From an uncultured Prevotella sp. (GTDB lineage Bacteria; Bacteroidota; Bacteroidia; Bacteroidales; Bacteroidaceae): a stretch of DNA of 8,408 nucleotides. The position numbers and the translations under genes were made by a program. The stretch is from positions 1 through 8,408 of the forward strand of contig CAAHDP010000218.1 in assembly GCA_900770515.1 (NCBI GenBank), given 5' to 3'. The stretch's first letter is position 1; the number at the start of each line of letters is the position of its first letter. The notes beneath the pieces are model-generated. The model was not told the DNA's origin and did not search any database. It worked only from the letters and a program-made list of their open reading frames with translations. Below are positions 1 to 7,889 of the stretch, in pieces.

Positions 1-2322
1 GACTTCGGTCCGTGGGGCAGCGAGAAGAAGATGTATCGCCCGTTTGTGATGAAGGCGAACGATGGCACCTGGCGTGCGCTCTGGAGTGTGAATACCCGTT
101 CGCCTCAGTTTGCCGTGGCATATTCGGAAGATCTGGTTACTTGGCGTCCACAGGATTATCCCATCATGAAAGAGAAGGGTATCACGGATGTGGCTGCTTA
201 TCAGATGGATGATGGTTCTTTTGATATCTATCTGAAGACTGCCAAGGGGAAGAGATATGTTCATGCCGATAAGAATTTCCGTACTTTTGAGGAGGATTCG
301 CTCGAAGCTACTGCTGATGATATTCTCTGGCAGCGGGATACTGCTACCATCAATGGAAAACGATATGAAGGCAACGACTTTGATATTCCTGCAATTCATC
401 TTGATTATATCCGTTCCTGGCATAAGGCTCTCGCTGAAGAGAATCGGGAGAACAGCCGGCAGTTGCCCCACAATGAAGCTGAGCTTCAGGCATATCTGAA
501 AGAAAAGGGTACTGAGTTGGGAAGTGGTAGTGAAGTGACCGCTCAGCTTCATGTCAAGCCTCAGAAGTCGTATCGTATCTCTGATAAACTGATAGGTATC
601 TTCTTTGAAGACATCAGTAGGGCTGCCGATGGTGGTCTATGTGCTGAGCTGCTGCAGAATGGTGATTTCGAATATAATGGCGAGAAAAAAGGGTGGAATG
701 CCACTACTGCCTGGATGGGTGTTGAACTTTCGCCTTCTACCGGTGATAAGAATGCTCCTGCCCGAATCTCTACAGAAAATGGCGTGAGCAAGAATAATTC
801 TCATTTTGTCATGATGGGTTCCCTACCTATATATAACAAAGGTTGGGAAGGCATCGCTATCAAGCGCGGTGCTGCCTACGATGTGAGTCTATATGCCCGA
901 TGCATTGATGGTAAGAAAAAACAGCTTACCGTGGCGCTTGTCGATAAGGAAGGACTTCCTATTGCTCAGGCTAAGATGAAAATACAAGGTGCTGCATGGG
1001 GGGAATATAAAGCCCAACTCATCGTTACCGACAAGTATAAAGGTGATTGGGGAGATGGCAAGGATATCCGGTTTGCCATTATCCCGAAGGGTGAGGAAAA
1101 AGTGGCTGTAGACCTTGTGAGTCTGATGCCGCAAGATACCTATAAAGGACATGGATTAAGAAAAGACTTGGCTGAGACTATCGCAGAATTGAAGCCACGC
1201 TTTGTCCGTTTTCCTGGTGGATGTATGCTTCATGGACAGGGCTTGGAGAATATTTATCATTGGAAAGAGAGCATAGGTCCGCAGAAAGACCGTAAGCCAG
1301 CACTCAACGTCTGGAATTATCATCAGACTCGTAAGTTGGGATTTTTTGAGTATTTCCAGTGGTGTGAAGATATGGGAGCAGAGCCGCTGCCTGTATTAGC
1401 GGCAGGCGTGCCTTGTCAGAATTCGCAGCCTAATGCTGATGGAATCTGTGGTCAGCAGGGTGGAATCCCAATGGCAGGGATGCCGCAGTATGTTCAGGAT
1501 GTGCTTGACCTGGTGGAGTGGGCGAATGGTGATCCTTCCACTTCAAAGTGGGCTAAGATGAGAGCCGATGCTGGTCATCCTGCTCCTTTCAATCTCAAGA
1601 TGGTGGGAATCGGTAACGAAGATCTGATTTCAACAGATTTCGAGAAACGCTATCTGATGATATGTAAAGCTTTGAAGCAGAAGCATCCTGAAATAGAAGT
1701 TATAGGTACGGTGGGTCCATTCCATTATCCTTCTTCTGATTATATTGAGGGCTGGAAGATTGCCAAGGAGAATAAGCAATGGATTGATGCGGTGGACGAA
1801 CATTACTACGAGAAACCGGGATGGTTCATCAATCATCAGGACTACTACGATAACTACGACCGTAAGGCACCGAAGGTTTATTTGGGCGAGTATGCAGCCA
1901 ATGGTAATAATGAGTTAGACCGGGCTTTGGCTGAGGGCATCCATCTTTGCAATGTAGAGCGCAATGCCGATGTTGTTGAGATGACCTCTTATGCACCATT
2001 GCTTTGCAAGAACGGTTACAGCAATTGGAATCCGGACATGATTTATTTCGATAACTCAGAGAAGATTCGTCTTACCGAAAGCTATAAGATGCAGAAGATG
2101 TTCGGGCAGCATGCTGGTGATACCTATATCGCTTCAGAACTGAATTTGTCTGCAGCCTTGAAGCGTTATGTAGGTACCAGTGTAGTAAAGGATTCTAAAA
2201 CCGGTAAGACCTGGCTCAAGGTGGTGAATGCATTGCCTCGTACACTCAAGCTTCAGGTCAGTGGCCTTGGTGACAAGGTTGTAGAAGTAAAGGGACGTTC
2301 TGCCCAGGTTTTTGAATTGTAG
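1..2322 (+). CDS. GH43-like/GH51 alpha-L-arabinofuranosidase, 5' end missing
   Basis: The reading frame is open from base 1, so the start lies outside the window; the ATG at 31 is internal. Numbering from that Met, residues 1-90 (motifs YRPFVMKANDG, AYSEDLVTWRPQ) resemble the last blades of a GH43-type beta-propeller; this part is tentative. The GH51 module starts near residue 180 with GIFFEDISRAADGGLCAELLQNGDFEY, typical of the family. Residues about 212-365 look like an inserted CBM4/9-type beta-sandwich. The TIM barrel follows with RFPGGC (about 394), the acid/base Glu in GIGNED (E530), EHYY (H591) and the nucleophile Glu in LGEYAA (E620); a C-terminal beta domain runs to 763. All catalytic residues are present. 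Family role: release of alpha-L-arabinofuranose from arabinan or arabinoxylan; the exact substrate is not readable. No signal peptide can be judged without the N-terminus. The gene ends at its own terminator and is probably unrelated to the ilv genes. Confidence 0.9.
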   Translation, partial: DFGPWGSEKKMYRPFVMKANDGTWRALWSVNTRSPQFAVAYSEDLVTWRPQDYPIMKEKGITDVAAYQMDDGSFDIYLKTAKGKRYVHADKNFRTFEEDSLEATADDILWQRDTATINGKRYEGNDFDIPAIHLDYIRSWHKALAEENRENSRQLPHNEAELQAYLKEKGTELGSGSEVTAQLHVKPQKSYRISDKLIGIFFEDISRAADGGLCAELLQNGDFEYNGEKKGWNATTAWMGVELSPSTGDKNAPARISTENGVSKNNSHFVMMGSLPIYNKGWEGIAIKRGAAYDVSLYARCIDGKKKQLTVALVDKEGLPIAQAKMKIQGAAWGEYKAQLIVTDKYKGDWGDGKDIRFAIIPKGEEKVAVDLVSLMPQDTYKGHGLRKDLAETIAELKPRFVRFPGGCMLHGQGLENIYHWKESIGPQKDRKPALNVWNYHQTRKLGFFEYFQWCEDMGAEPLPVLAAGVPCQNSQPNADGICGQQGGIPMAGMPQYVQDVLDLVEWANGDPSTSKWAKMRADAGHPAPFNLKMVGIGNEDLISTDFEKRYLMICKALKQKHPEIEVIGTVGPFHYPSSDYIEGWKIAKENKQWIDAVDEHYYEKPGWFINHQDYYDNYDRKAPKVYLGEYAANGNNELDRALAEGIHLCNVERNADVVEMTSYAPLLCKNGYSNWNPDMIYFDNSEKIRLTESYKMQKMFGQHAGDTYIASELNLSAALKRYVGTSVVKDSKTGKTWLKVVNALPRTLKLQVSGLGDKVVEVKGRSAQVFEL

Positions 2323-2346
2323 TTTTTTATCAGATAACATAGAAGT

Positions 2347-2397
2347 ATCCACGGAATGCATGAATATTGCAGAATTTCATGTGTTTCGTGGATTTTT
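2347..2397 (+). terminator. intrinsic terminator after the GH51 gene
   Basis: Arms 2347-2364 and 2376-2393 form an 18-bp stem with an 11-nt loop, followed by a T run ending at 2397. Three of the pairs (2354/2386, 2357/2383, 2358/2382) are G-U wobbles in the + transcript. On the - strand these would be C-A mismatches, so the hairpin is built for + strand transcription. It begins 24 nt after the stop codon. Confidence 0.85.
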
Positions 2398-2400
2398 GAT

Positions 2401-2454
2401 TGCACAATTCTATATAAATGTGCGTATTCTATAATAAATCGTAAGCAATTTATT
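2401..2454. repeat. imperfect direct repeat and AT-rich inverted repeat upstream of the ilvD promoter
   Basis: Two copies of TGC-N3-or-2-ATTCTATA followed by an A-rich tail start at 2401 and 2421. An inverted repeat, AATAAAT (2433-2439) and ATTTATT (2448-2454), overlaps the end of the second copy. The block lies about 50-105 bp upstream of the -33 box and could bind a regulator, but AT-rich sequence makes chance likely. The rest of the 2323-2611 gap holds only the terminator and the promoter. Confidence 0.3.
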
Positions 2455-2504
2455 GTATTTTCTAACAAAAAATAGCGTTATTTTGAAAGTTTATGCGAAA
2501 TTAG

Positions 2505-2535
2505 TTGGTTATTACATAAATTCTCTGTATCTTTG
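2505..2535 (+). promoter_or_regulatory. promoter of ilvD (Bacteroidota sigma type)
   Basis: The -7 box TATCTTTG (2528-2535) matches the TAnnTTTG consensus fully. TTGG at 2505-2508 sits 19 nt upstream as a one-mismatch -33 box (consensus TTTG). The predicted transcript start is near 2541, leaving a leader of about 70 nt. That leader shows only a weak hairpin (2555-2558 with 2568-2571) and no peptide rich in Ile, Leu or Val. The start codon region has an A-rich stretch rather than a clear Shine-Dalgarno sequence, as usual in this phylum. Confidence 0.7.
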
Positions 2536-2611
2536 CACTCAATTATAGAATCGGGAGCATTTTGAAGGCTCTTTTTCATGATATTGAATAGAAAATTTAG
2601 ATAAGAAAGAT

Positions 2612-4414
2612 ATGAAACATCCATTAAGAAGTAGCGTCTGTACTGAAGGCAGAAGAATGGCGGGTGCCCGAGCTCTTTGGGTAGCTGCAGGTATGAAACA
2701 CGAGCAGTTTGGTAAACCAATTATTGCTATCGTGAACAGCTTTACACAGTTTGTTCCTGGTCATACTCATCTTCATGAAATTGGTCAGATTGTCAAGAAG
2801 GAAATTGAGGCAATGGGCTGCTATGCAGCCGAATTCAATACCATCGCTGTAGACGACGGTATCGCTATGGGTCACGACGGAATGCTCTATTCCCTCCCAA
2901 GTCGCGATATCATTGCTGATTCTGTGGAATATATGGTGAATGCTCACAAGGCCGATGCTATGATTTGCATCTCTAACTGTGATAAGGTAACTCCTGGTAT
3001 GTTGATGGCCTCTATGCGCCTGAACATCCCTACCGTATTCTGTTCTGGAGGTCCGATGGAAGCCGGTCGCTGCAAGGGGGAGAATGCCGACTTGATTACA
3101 GCTATGATTAAGGGTGCTGATACCAGCGTGAGTGATGAGGAGATGAAGCAGATTGAGCAGTGCGCTTGCCCTGGTTGCGGTAGTTGTTCTGGTATGTTTA
3201 CTGCCAATTCCATGAACTCTCTTACTGAGGCTATCGGCTTGAGTCTTCCTGGCAATGGTACTATTCTCGCTACTCACAAGAACCGCATAGAACTCTTCAA
3301 GGCTGCGGCTCGTCAGGTTGTGAAGAATGCCTATGCTTATTATGAGGATGGTGATGAGAGCGTATTGCCACGTAATATTGCTACCCGTGATGCATTCCTC
3401 AATGCCATGACTCTTGATATTGCTATGGGTGGTAGTACCAATACCGTGCTCCATCTTCTGGCTGTAGCTCAGGAAGCTGGTGCTGACTTCAAGATGGAAG
3501 ATATCGACCAATTGAGCCGTAAGGTGCCTTGCCTCTGTAAGTTGGCGCCTAATACTCAGAAGTATAGTGTGCAGGAATGCAACCGTGCCGGTGGTATCTT
3601 GGGTATCCTGAACGAACTTAACAAGGGCGGTTTGATTAATGGTGCTGTAAAGCGCGTGGATGGTAAAACACTCGATGAACAGATGAAGAAGTATGATATC
3701 ACTGGTGCTGAAATTGATCCTGAGGCAGACCGCATCTATCATTCTGCTCCTGGCAGAAAATTCTCTACTCAGATGGGAAGTCAGGATGCACAGTGGGAAA
3801 GTCTTGATACAGATAGAGAGAATGGTTGTATCCGTGATCTCGAACATGCTTATACCAAGGATGGTGGTCTTGCTGTTCTCTTTGGTAATATCGCACAGAA
3901 TGGTTGTGTCGTGAAGACTGCTGGTGTGGATCCTGTGCTTTGGCATTTCGAGGGTCCAGCAGTATGCTTCGATTCTCAGGAAGATGCCTGCGAGGGTATC
4001 CTTGGTGGTAAGGTGAACTCTGGTGATTGTGTGGTCATCACACACGAAGGTCCTAAGGGTGGACCAGGTATGCAGGAGATGCTTTACCCTACCTCTTATA
4101 TCAAGAGCCGTCATCTCGGAAAGGAATGTGCCCTTATTACTGATGGTCGTTTCTCTGGCGGTACATCAGGTTTGAGTATCGGTCACATCAGTCCAGAGGC
4201 TGCTGCAGGTGGTAACATCGGTAAAATCAAGGATGGTGACATCATCGTCATAGATATTCCTAGCCGTTCTATCAATGTGAAACTCTCTGATGAGGAGCTT
4301 GCTGCGCGCCCACAACAACCATTGAAGCGTAATCGCGTGGTAAGCAAGGCTTTGCGTGCATACGCTCAGAGTGTAAGTTCGGCAGATAAGGGTGGTGTTA
4401 GAATCATCGATTAA
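2612..4414 (+). CDS. ilvD: dihydroxy-acid dehydratase
   Basis: This is IlvD, 600 residues, close to the length of the E. coli enzyme (616) and alike along its whole length. It dehydrates 2,3-dihydroxy-isovalerate and -methylvalerate to the 2-keto acids of valine and isoleucine in the cytosol. Visible signatures are [11 protein letters not shown] (from D81), CDKVTPGM (C123, with D124 and K125 as expected metal-site residues), [18 protein letters not shown] (C192 as cluster ligand) and [13 protein letters not shown] with the catalytic-type Ser515. In the 2Fe-2S class a third ligand Cys lies in a PCN motif; here that position is Gly50 (FVPGH), as in the oxygen-sensitive 4Fe-4S E. coli enzyme. 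The Met at 2612 matches the family N-terminus ([23 protein letters not shown]). It is the first gene of the ilvDBN unit; ilvB follows after 107 bases that hold a long hairpin. Confidence 0.97.
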   Translation: MKHPLRSSVCTEGRRMAGARALWVAAGMKHEQFGKPIIAIVNSFTQFVPGHTHLHEIGQIVKKEIEAMGCYAAEFNTIAVDDGIAMGHDGMLYSLPSRDIIADSVEYMVNAHKADAMICISNCDKVTPGMLMASMRLNIPTVFCSGGPMEAGRCKGENADLITAMIKGADTSVSDEEMKQIEQCACPGCGSCSGMFTANSMNSLTEAIGLSLPGNGTILATHKNRIELFKAAARQVVKNAYAYYEDGDESVLPRNIATRDAFLNAMTLDIAMGGSTNTVLHLLAVAQEAGADFKMEDIDQLSRKVPCLCKLAPNTQKYSVQECNRAGGILGILNELNKGGLINGAVKRVDGKTLDEQMKKYDITGAEIDPEADRIYHSAPGRKFSTQMGSQDAQWESLDTDRENGCIRDLEHAYTKDGGLAVLFGNIAQNGCVVKTAGVDPVLWHFEGPAVCFDSQEDACEGILGGKVNSGDCVVITHEGPKGGPGMQEMLYPTSYIKSRHLGKECALITDGRFSGGTSGLSIGHISPEAAAGGNIGKIKDGDIIVIDIPSRSINVKLSDEELAARPQQPLKRNRVVSKALRAYAQSVSSADKGGVRIID

Positions 4415-4456
4415 TTTTTCCAGCTGAAAAATAAAAAAGATAGTTTGAATTAATCT

Positions 4457-4499
4457 GAGAGAATTTTGGGGTTTCTTTCACGGAAATCCCAGTTCTCTT
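4457..4499 (+). promoter_or_regulatory. long intercistronic hairpin upstream of ilvB
   Basis: Outer arms 4457-4463 and 4493-4499 (7 pairs, one G-U) enclose an inner stem 4467-4475 with 4483-4491 (9 pairs, one G-U), separated by a small asymmetric internal loop. The apical loop is 4476-4482. A run of five T begins 5 nt after the stem (4504-4508), and the ilvB ATG is at 4522. It could be a partial terminator that lowers ilvBN relative to ilvD, an RNA stability or processing element, or a structure acting on ilvB translation. No good promoter was found in this gap. The structure is seen; the role is inferred. Confidence 0.6.
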
Positions 4500-4521
4500 A
4501 TCATTTTTATATATTAGATAA

Positions 4522-6237
4522 ATGGCAAAAGAAGTAATAACAGGAGCTGAAGCCTTGATGCGCTCACTGCATAACGAAGGGGTTAAGACCATCTTCGGTT
4601 ATCCAGGTGGCAGCATCATGCCAGTGTTTGATGCACTGTATGGTTACACGAGAGGAGAGAAGAAGATGTTTGATCACATCTTGGTACGTCATGAGCAGGC
4701 TGCTGCTCACGCTGCACAGGGCTATGCCCGAGTCAGTGGCGAAGTGGGCGTAACACTCGTGACCAGTGGTCCTGGAGCAACTAATACTCTTACAGGTATT
4801 GCTGATGCCATGATGGATTCTACACCTATCGTGGTTATTGCCGGACAGGTAGGTGTAGGGGCTTTGGGTACAGATGCTTTCCAAGAGGTTGACTTGGTGG
4901 GTGTTACCCAGCCAATCTCTAAATGGGCTTATCAGATTCGTCGTCCTGAGGATGTTGCCTGGGCTGTAAGTCGTGCGTTTTATATTGCCCGCAGTGGTCG
5001 TCCTGGTCCAGTAGTGCTCGACTTTACAAAGAATGCTCAGCTTGCAACTTGTGAGTGGGAGCCTGTAAAATGTGAAAAAGTTACATCTTATAATCCATAT
5101 CCAAAGATTGATGAGAAGTCTGTAGCTGAGGCTGCTGAACTCATCAATCAGGCAAAGAAGCCTTTTGCCCTTGTGGGACATGGTGTAGAATTGGGTGGAG
5201 CGCATAATGAATTGGTTGAGTTCTTGGAGAAGGCTGATATTCCGGCAGGTCGCACCTTGCTCGGTCTTTCTGCTCTTCCTAGCAATCACCCCCTCAATAT
5301 GGGTATGCTTGGTATGCATGGTTCTTATGCAACCAACATGAAGACCCAGGAATGCGATGTGCTCATTGCTATCGGTATGCGTTTTAGTGATCGTATTACC
5401 GGTGTTCCTTCCAAGTATGCCAAGCAGGCTAAAATCATCCATTTGGATATTGATAAGGCTGAAATCGACAAGGTAATCAAAACCGATGTTGCTGTTGTTG
5501 GTGACTGTAAGCAGACCCTGCCGGCAATCACTCGTCTTTTGAATAAGAATGTTCATCGTGAGTGGAGAGATTCTTTTGAGGAATATCGTCAGCAGGAGCA
5601 GGAAAAGGTAATAGAGAAGGATATTCATCCTACAGAGGGTCCTCTCTTGATGGGTGAGGTTACCAATGTGGTTACTGAAGCTACTCATAATGAGGCTGTT
5701 CTGGTTAATGATGTCGGTCAGAACCAGATGATTTCCAGCCGTTACTTCAAGTTTACAAAGAAGTTGAGTATTGTAACCAGTGGTGGTTTCGGAACCATGG
5801 GCTTCGGCCTTCCTGCTGCTATCGGTGCTACTTTCGGTGCTCCGGATAGAACAATCTGCTGTTTCTTTGGTGATGGTGGATTCCAGATGAATATTCAGGA
5901 ATTGGGTACTATCATGGAGCAGCAGGCTCCAGTAAAAATGATTCTCTTGAACAACAATTACTTGGGTAATGTCCGACAGTGGCAAGACTTGATGTTTGGG
6001 GGACGTCATTCTTTCACCCATATGCTGAATCCTCATTATGAGGAGATAGCCAAGGCTTACGGCATCCCATACGATGTGGTTATCGACCGCAAGGATCTCA
6101 AGGAAAAGGTTGAGAAGATGATAGCCACTAAGGGACCATACCTTCTGGAGTGTGCCATCAAGGAGAACGAGGACATCGTACCGATGACTCTGCCTGGTAA
6201 GAGTGTGGAAGAAATGCAGCTTGAACTTAACTATTAA
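4522..6237 (+). CDS. ilvB: acetohydroxyacid synthase (acetolactate synthase), large catalytic subunit
   Basis: The 571-residue product is a full-length ThDP-dependent AHAS catalytic subunit. It condenses pyruvate with pyruvate or 2-oxobutyrate, the first common step of valine/leucine and isoleucine synthesis. The N-terminal ThDP domain has GYPGGSIMPVFDAL and the catalytic Glu in RHEQAAAHAAQGYAR (E58); the middle domain (about 190-345) includes GMLGMHGSYATN and RFSDRITG; the C-terminal ThDP domain has GTMGFGLPAAIGA and the metal/ThDP motif GDGGF (D451) to NNNYLG (N478), then RQWQ (W487). Sites where plant enzymes contact sulfonylurea-type herbicides differ: the Pro197 equivalent is Gly111. The start at 4522 gives the usual MAKEVITGAEALMRSL N-terminus. 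The regulatory subunit gene follows 36 bases on. Closest in motif pattern to E. coli IlvG/IlvB; a catabolic AlsS is unlikely because ilvN is adjacent. Confidence 0.97.
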   Translation: MAKEVITGAEALMRSLHNEGVKTIFGYPGGSIMPVFDALYGYTRGEKKMFDHILVRHEQAAAHAAQGYARVSGEVGVTLVTSGPGATNTLTGIADAMMDSTPIVVIAGQVGVGALGTDAFQEVDLVGVTQPISKWAYQIRRPEDVAWAVSRAFYIARSGRPGPVVLDFTKNAQLATCEWEPVKCEKVTSYNPYPKIDEKSVAEAAELINQAKKPFALVGHGVELGGAHNELVEFLEKADIPAGRTLLGLSALPSNHPLNMGMLGMHGSYATNMKTQECDVLIAIGMRFSDRITGVPSKYAKQAKIIHLDIDKAEIDKVIKTDVAVVGDCKQTLPAITRLLNKNVHREWRDSFEEYRQQEQEKVIEKDIHPTEGPLLMGEVTNVVTEATHNEAVLVNDVGQNQMISSRYFKFTKKLSIVTSGGFGTMGFGLPAAIGATFGAPDRTICCFFGDGGFQMNIQELGTIMEQQAPVKMILLNNNYLGNVRQWQDLMFGGRHSFTHMLNPHYEEIAKAYGIPYDVVIDRKDLKEKVEKMIATKGPYLLECAIKENEDIVPMTLPGKSVEEMQLELNY

Positions 6238-6273
6238 GATGTAGCTTAGCTTCACTATTAAAAGAAAAGGACA

Positions 6274-6819
6274 ATGGAGAATAATAACGAAAAGAAATTA
6301 TATACACTGCTCGTTTACTCAGAGAATATTGCGGGTATCCTTAATCAGATTACCGCAGTATTTACTCGTAGACAGGTTAATATTGAGAGCTTGAATGTTT
6401 CTGCCAGTAGCATTAAGAACATTCATAAGTATACCATTACCGTATGGAGCGATCCTGAGCAGATAGAGAAGATCAACAAGGCTATTGAGAAGAAAATCGA
6501 TGTCGTGAAGAGTGATTACTATACCGATGATCAGATTTTCATTCATGAGGTGGCTCTTTTCAAGATTTCTACTCCTATTTTGTTGGAGAACCCAGAGGTT
6601 TCGCGTACCATTCGTAAGCATGATGCGCGTATGATGGAGGTTAATCCTACTTACAGTACCGTGCTCTTGGCGGGATTGACAGAGGATATTACTGATCTTT
6701 TCCATCAGCTTAATAGTTATGATTGCCTGTTGCAGTATACTCGTAGCGGACGTATTGCTGTAACAAGAAGTTTTGATGAGCCAATTTCTGACTATTTGAA
6801 GCAGAATGCAGAAGATTAA
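6274..6819 (+). CDS. ilvN: acetohydroxyacid synthase, small regulatory subunit
   Basis: The 181-residue product aligns with E. coli IlvH/IlvN. An N-terminal ACT domain (about 9-85) is followed by the AHAS small-subunit C-terminal domain (about 90-170: VALFKI, VNPTYSTVLLAG, LLQYTRSGRIAVTRS). The ACT domain binds the feedback effector valine and activates the catalytic subunit. Aligning YSENIAGILNQ and VNIESL with E. coli IlvH, the valine-site residues Asn11, Gly14 and Asn29 correspond to N18, G21 and N36, all kept, so valine feedback control is predicted. It is somewhat longer than IlvH (163), mainly at both ends. An A-rich stretch with AAGGA at 6267-6271 is too close to the ATG to be a normal Shine-Dalgarno site. 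It is the last gene before a strong terminator. The symbol ilvH would be equally valid. Confidence 0.95.
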   Translation: MENNNEKKLYTLLVYSENIAGILNQITAVFTRRQVNIESLNVSASSIKNIHKYTITVWSDPEQIEKINKAIEKKIDVVKSDYYTDDQIFIHEVALFKISTPILLENPEVSRTIRKHDARMMEVNPTYSTVLLAGLTEDITDLFHQLNSYDCLLQYTRSGRIAVTRSFDEPISDYLKQNAED

Positions 6820-6834
6820 ATGATAAGAATAGGA

Positions 6835-6885
6835 GCCTTTGTTTTCCTGCAAGTAAAAAATGTAGGGAAACAAGGGCCTTTTTTT
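6835..6885 (+). terminator. intrinsic terminator after ilvN
   Basis: Arms 6835-6851 and 6861-6877 make a 17-bp stem with a 9-nt loop, followed by seven T (6879-6885). Three pairs (6838/6874, 6845/6867, 6849/6863) are G-U wobbles in the + transcript, which fixes its direction. It ends the ilvD-ilvB-ilvN unit and separates the thioesterase gene from it, at least in part. Confidence 0.9.
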
Positions 6886-7012
6886 ATTATGAGTATAGTT
6901 TTTAGCAAGTCGTTTTATTCTTGTATATATAAAAAGGTGAACTGATATAAATAATATGTAAAATAGACTTGGTATTTTTAGTACGGGACAATTGATTTAA
7001 AGATCTAGTAAA

Positions 7013-7825
7013 ATGAAACCAGAATTATTAAGTAAAGTAGGACGATACGAGTTTTTGGCAGAACCATTCCATTGTGATTTTTCCAGCCATCTTTTTATGG
7101 GGCACCTGGGCAATCATCTGCTCAATGCTGCCGATTTTCATAGTAATGACCGTGGGTATGGAATGAATTACCTGATGCCTCGTCACAAAACATGGGTGCT
7201 TAGCCGACTGGCAATAGAAATGACAGAGATGCCAAAGTCTTATGATAAGTTTTTCGTAGAGACTTGGGTTGAGAATGCTATGAAGTATTTCACTGCCCGT
7301 GATTTCAAAATCTGTGGAAAGGTAGATGCTTCTTCTGCGGATATAGAAGAAAAAATCTATGGTTATGGTAAGAGTGTTTGGGCAATGATAGATACTGATA
7401 CCCGACAGCCTGTTGATATTTTCAGCATCAATGATGGACTCATCAAAGAATATATTGATGAAGAAACACCATGCCCAATAGATGCCAGCTCAAGAGTAAA
7501 AATGAGTAAGGATGCTAAATTGGTGCGCACAATCAATACTTATTACAATGATGTAGACGTGAATGGACACATCAATTCTGTGAAATACATAGAACATGTC
7601 CTCGATCTCTTTGATTTGGATTATTACAGAACTCACTTTTTGCAACGATTTGAGGTTGCTTATGTAGCAGAAAGTCATCAAGGTGACCAACTCAATTTCT
7701 ATTTGGAAAAAACAAATGAAGTGGAAAAATGCGAAGAATATTGCATAAAAATAACAAAAATAAGCAAAAATAGCTCAGATGAGGTGGAAATCGTAAGAAG
7801 TAAGATGAAATTTACAAAAAAATGA
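7013..7825 (+). CDS. acyl-ACP thioesterase (FatA/FatB-type, double hotdog)
   Basis: The 270-residue product matches the acyl-ACP thioesterase family. It hydrolyses acyl-ACP to free fatty acid plus ACP, and no signal peptide or membrane segment is visible, so it is cytosolic. The first hotdog domain (about 10-135) has TWVLSRLAIEM, FFVETWVENAMKYFTARDF and GKSVWAMIDTDTRQPV, matching plant FatA/FatB landmarks. The second (about 160-268) carries the catalytic-type motif DVNGHINSVKYIEHVLDL, with D182, N184 and H186 equivalent to the plant Asp-Asn-His set. Bacterial members lack the plant transit peptide, which explains the shorter length. It sits between the ilvN terminator and the ilvC promoter. 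I recall the same placement in Bacteroides. Chain-length preference cannot be read. There is no Shine-Dalgarno sequence and no convincing promoter in 6886-7012; the -7-like TATTTTTA at 6973 lacks a -33 partner. Confidence 0.9.
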   Translation: MKPELLSKVGRYEFLAEPFHCDFSSHLFMGHLGNHLLNAADFHSNDRGYGMNYLMPRHKTWVLSRLAIEMTEMPKSYDKFFVETWVENAMKYFTARDFKICGKVDASSADIEEKIYGYGKSVWAMIDTDTRQPVDIFSINDGLIKEYIDEETPCPIDASSRVKMSKDAKLVRTINTYYNDVDVNGHINSVKYIEHVLDLFDLDYYRTHFLQRFEVAYVAESHQGDQLNFYLEKTNEVEKCEEYCIKITKISKNSSDEVEIVRSKMKFTKK

Positions 7826-7833
7826 AAGAAAAA

Positions 7834-7865
7834 TTTGGTGGTTTCATGGGAATTTCTTACCTTTG
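7834..7865 (+). promoter_or_regulatory. promoter of ilvC (Bacteroidota sigma type)
   Basis: TTTG at 7834-7837, a 20-nt spacer and TACCTTTG at 7858-7865 match the consensus TTTG-N19/20-TAnnTTTG with no mismatch. The -33 box begins 9 nt after the thioesterase stop codon, so ilvC has its own start of transcription, predicted near 7871. The resulting leader is about 155 nt long. Confidence 0.88.
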
Positions 7866-7889
7866 CAGTCGGAAATAAAAAATAAAACC

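Noticed and set aside
2555..2576. Hairpin followed by five T in the ilvD leader as an attenuator
   Set aside because: The stem has only four Watson-Crick pairs plus two G-U, and there is no leader peptide with branched-chain codons.
2624..4114. Open frame of 496 codons on the - strand across ilvD
   Set aside because: It lies wholly antisense to a clear ilvD, has no recognisable motifs and shows odd composition (rich in Thr, His, Ile, Ser), as expected for a shadow of codon bias.
4414..4432. Small hairpin directly after the ilvD stop codon as terminator
   Set aside because: The seven-pair stem is almost all A-T and is followed by A, not T, on the + strand.
4564..6255. Open frame of 563 codons on the - strand across ilvB
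   Set aside because: It is antisense to ilvB along almost its full length, with no domain signature and low-complexity Ser/Thr/Leu/His-rich composition; a shadow frame.
6921..6980. Promoter for the thioesterase gene
   Set aside because: TATTTTTA at 6973-6980 lacks the final G and has no TTTG at the right distance; the other AT-rich matches are no better than chance.
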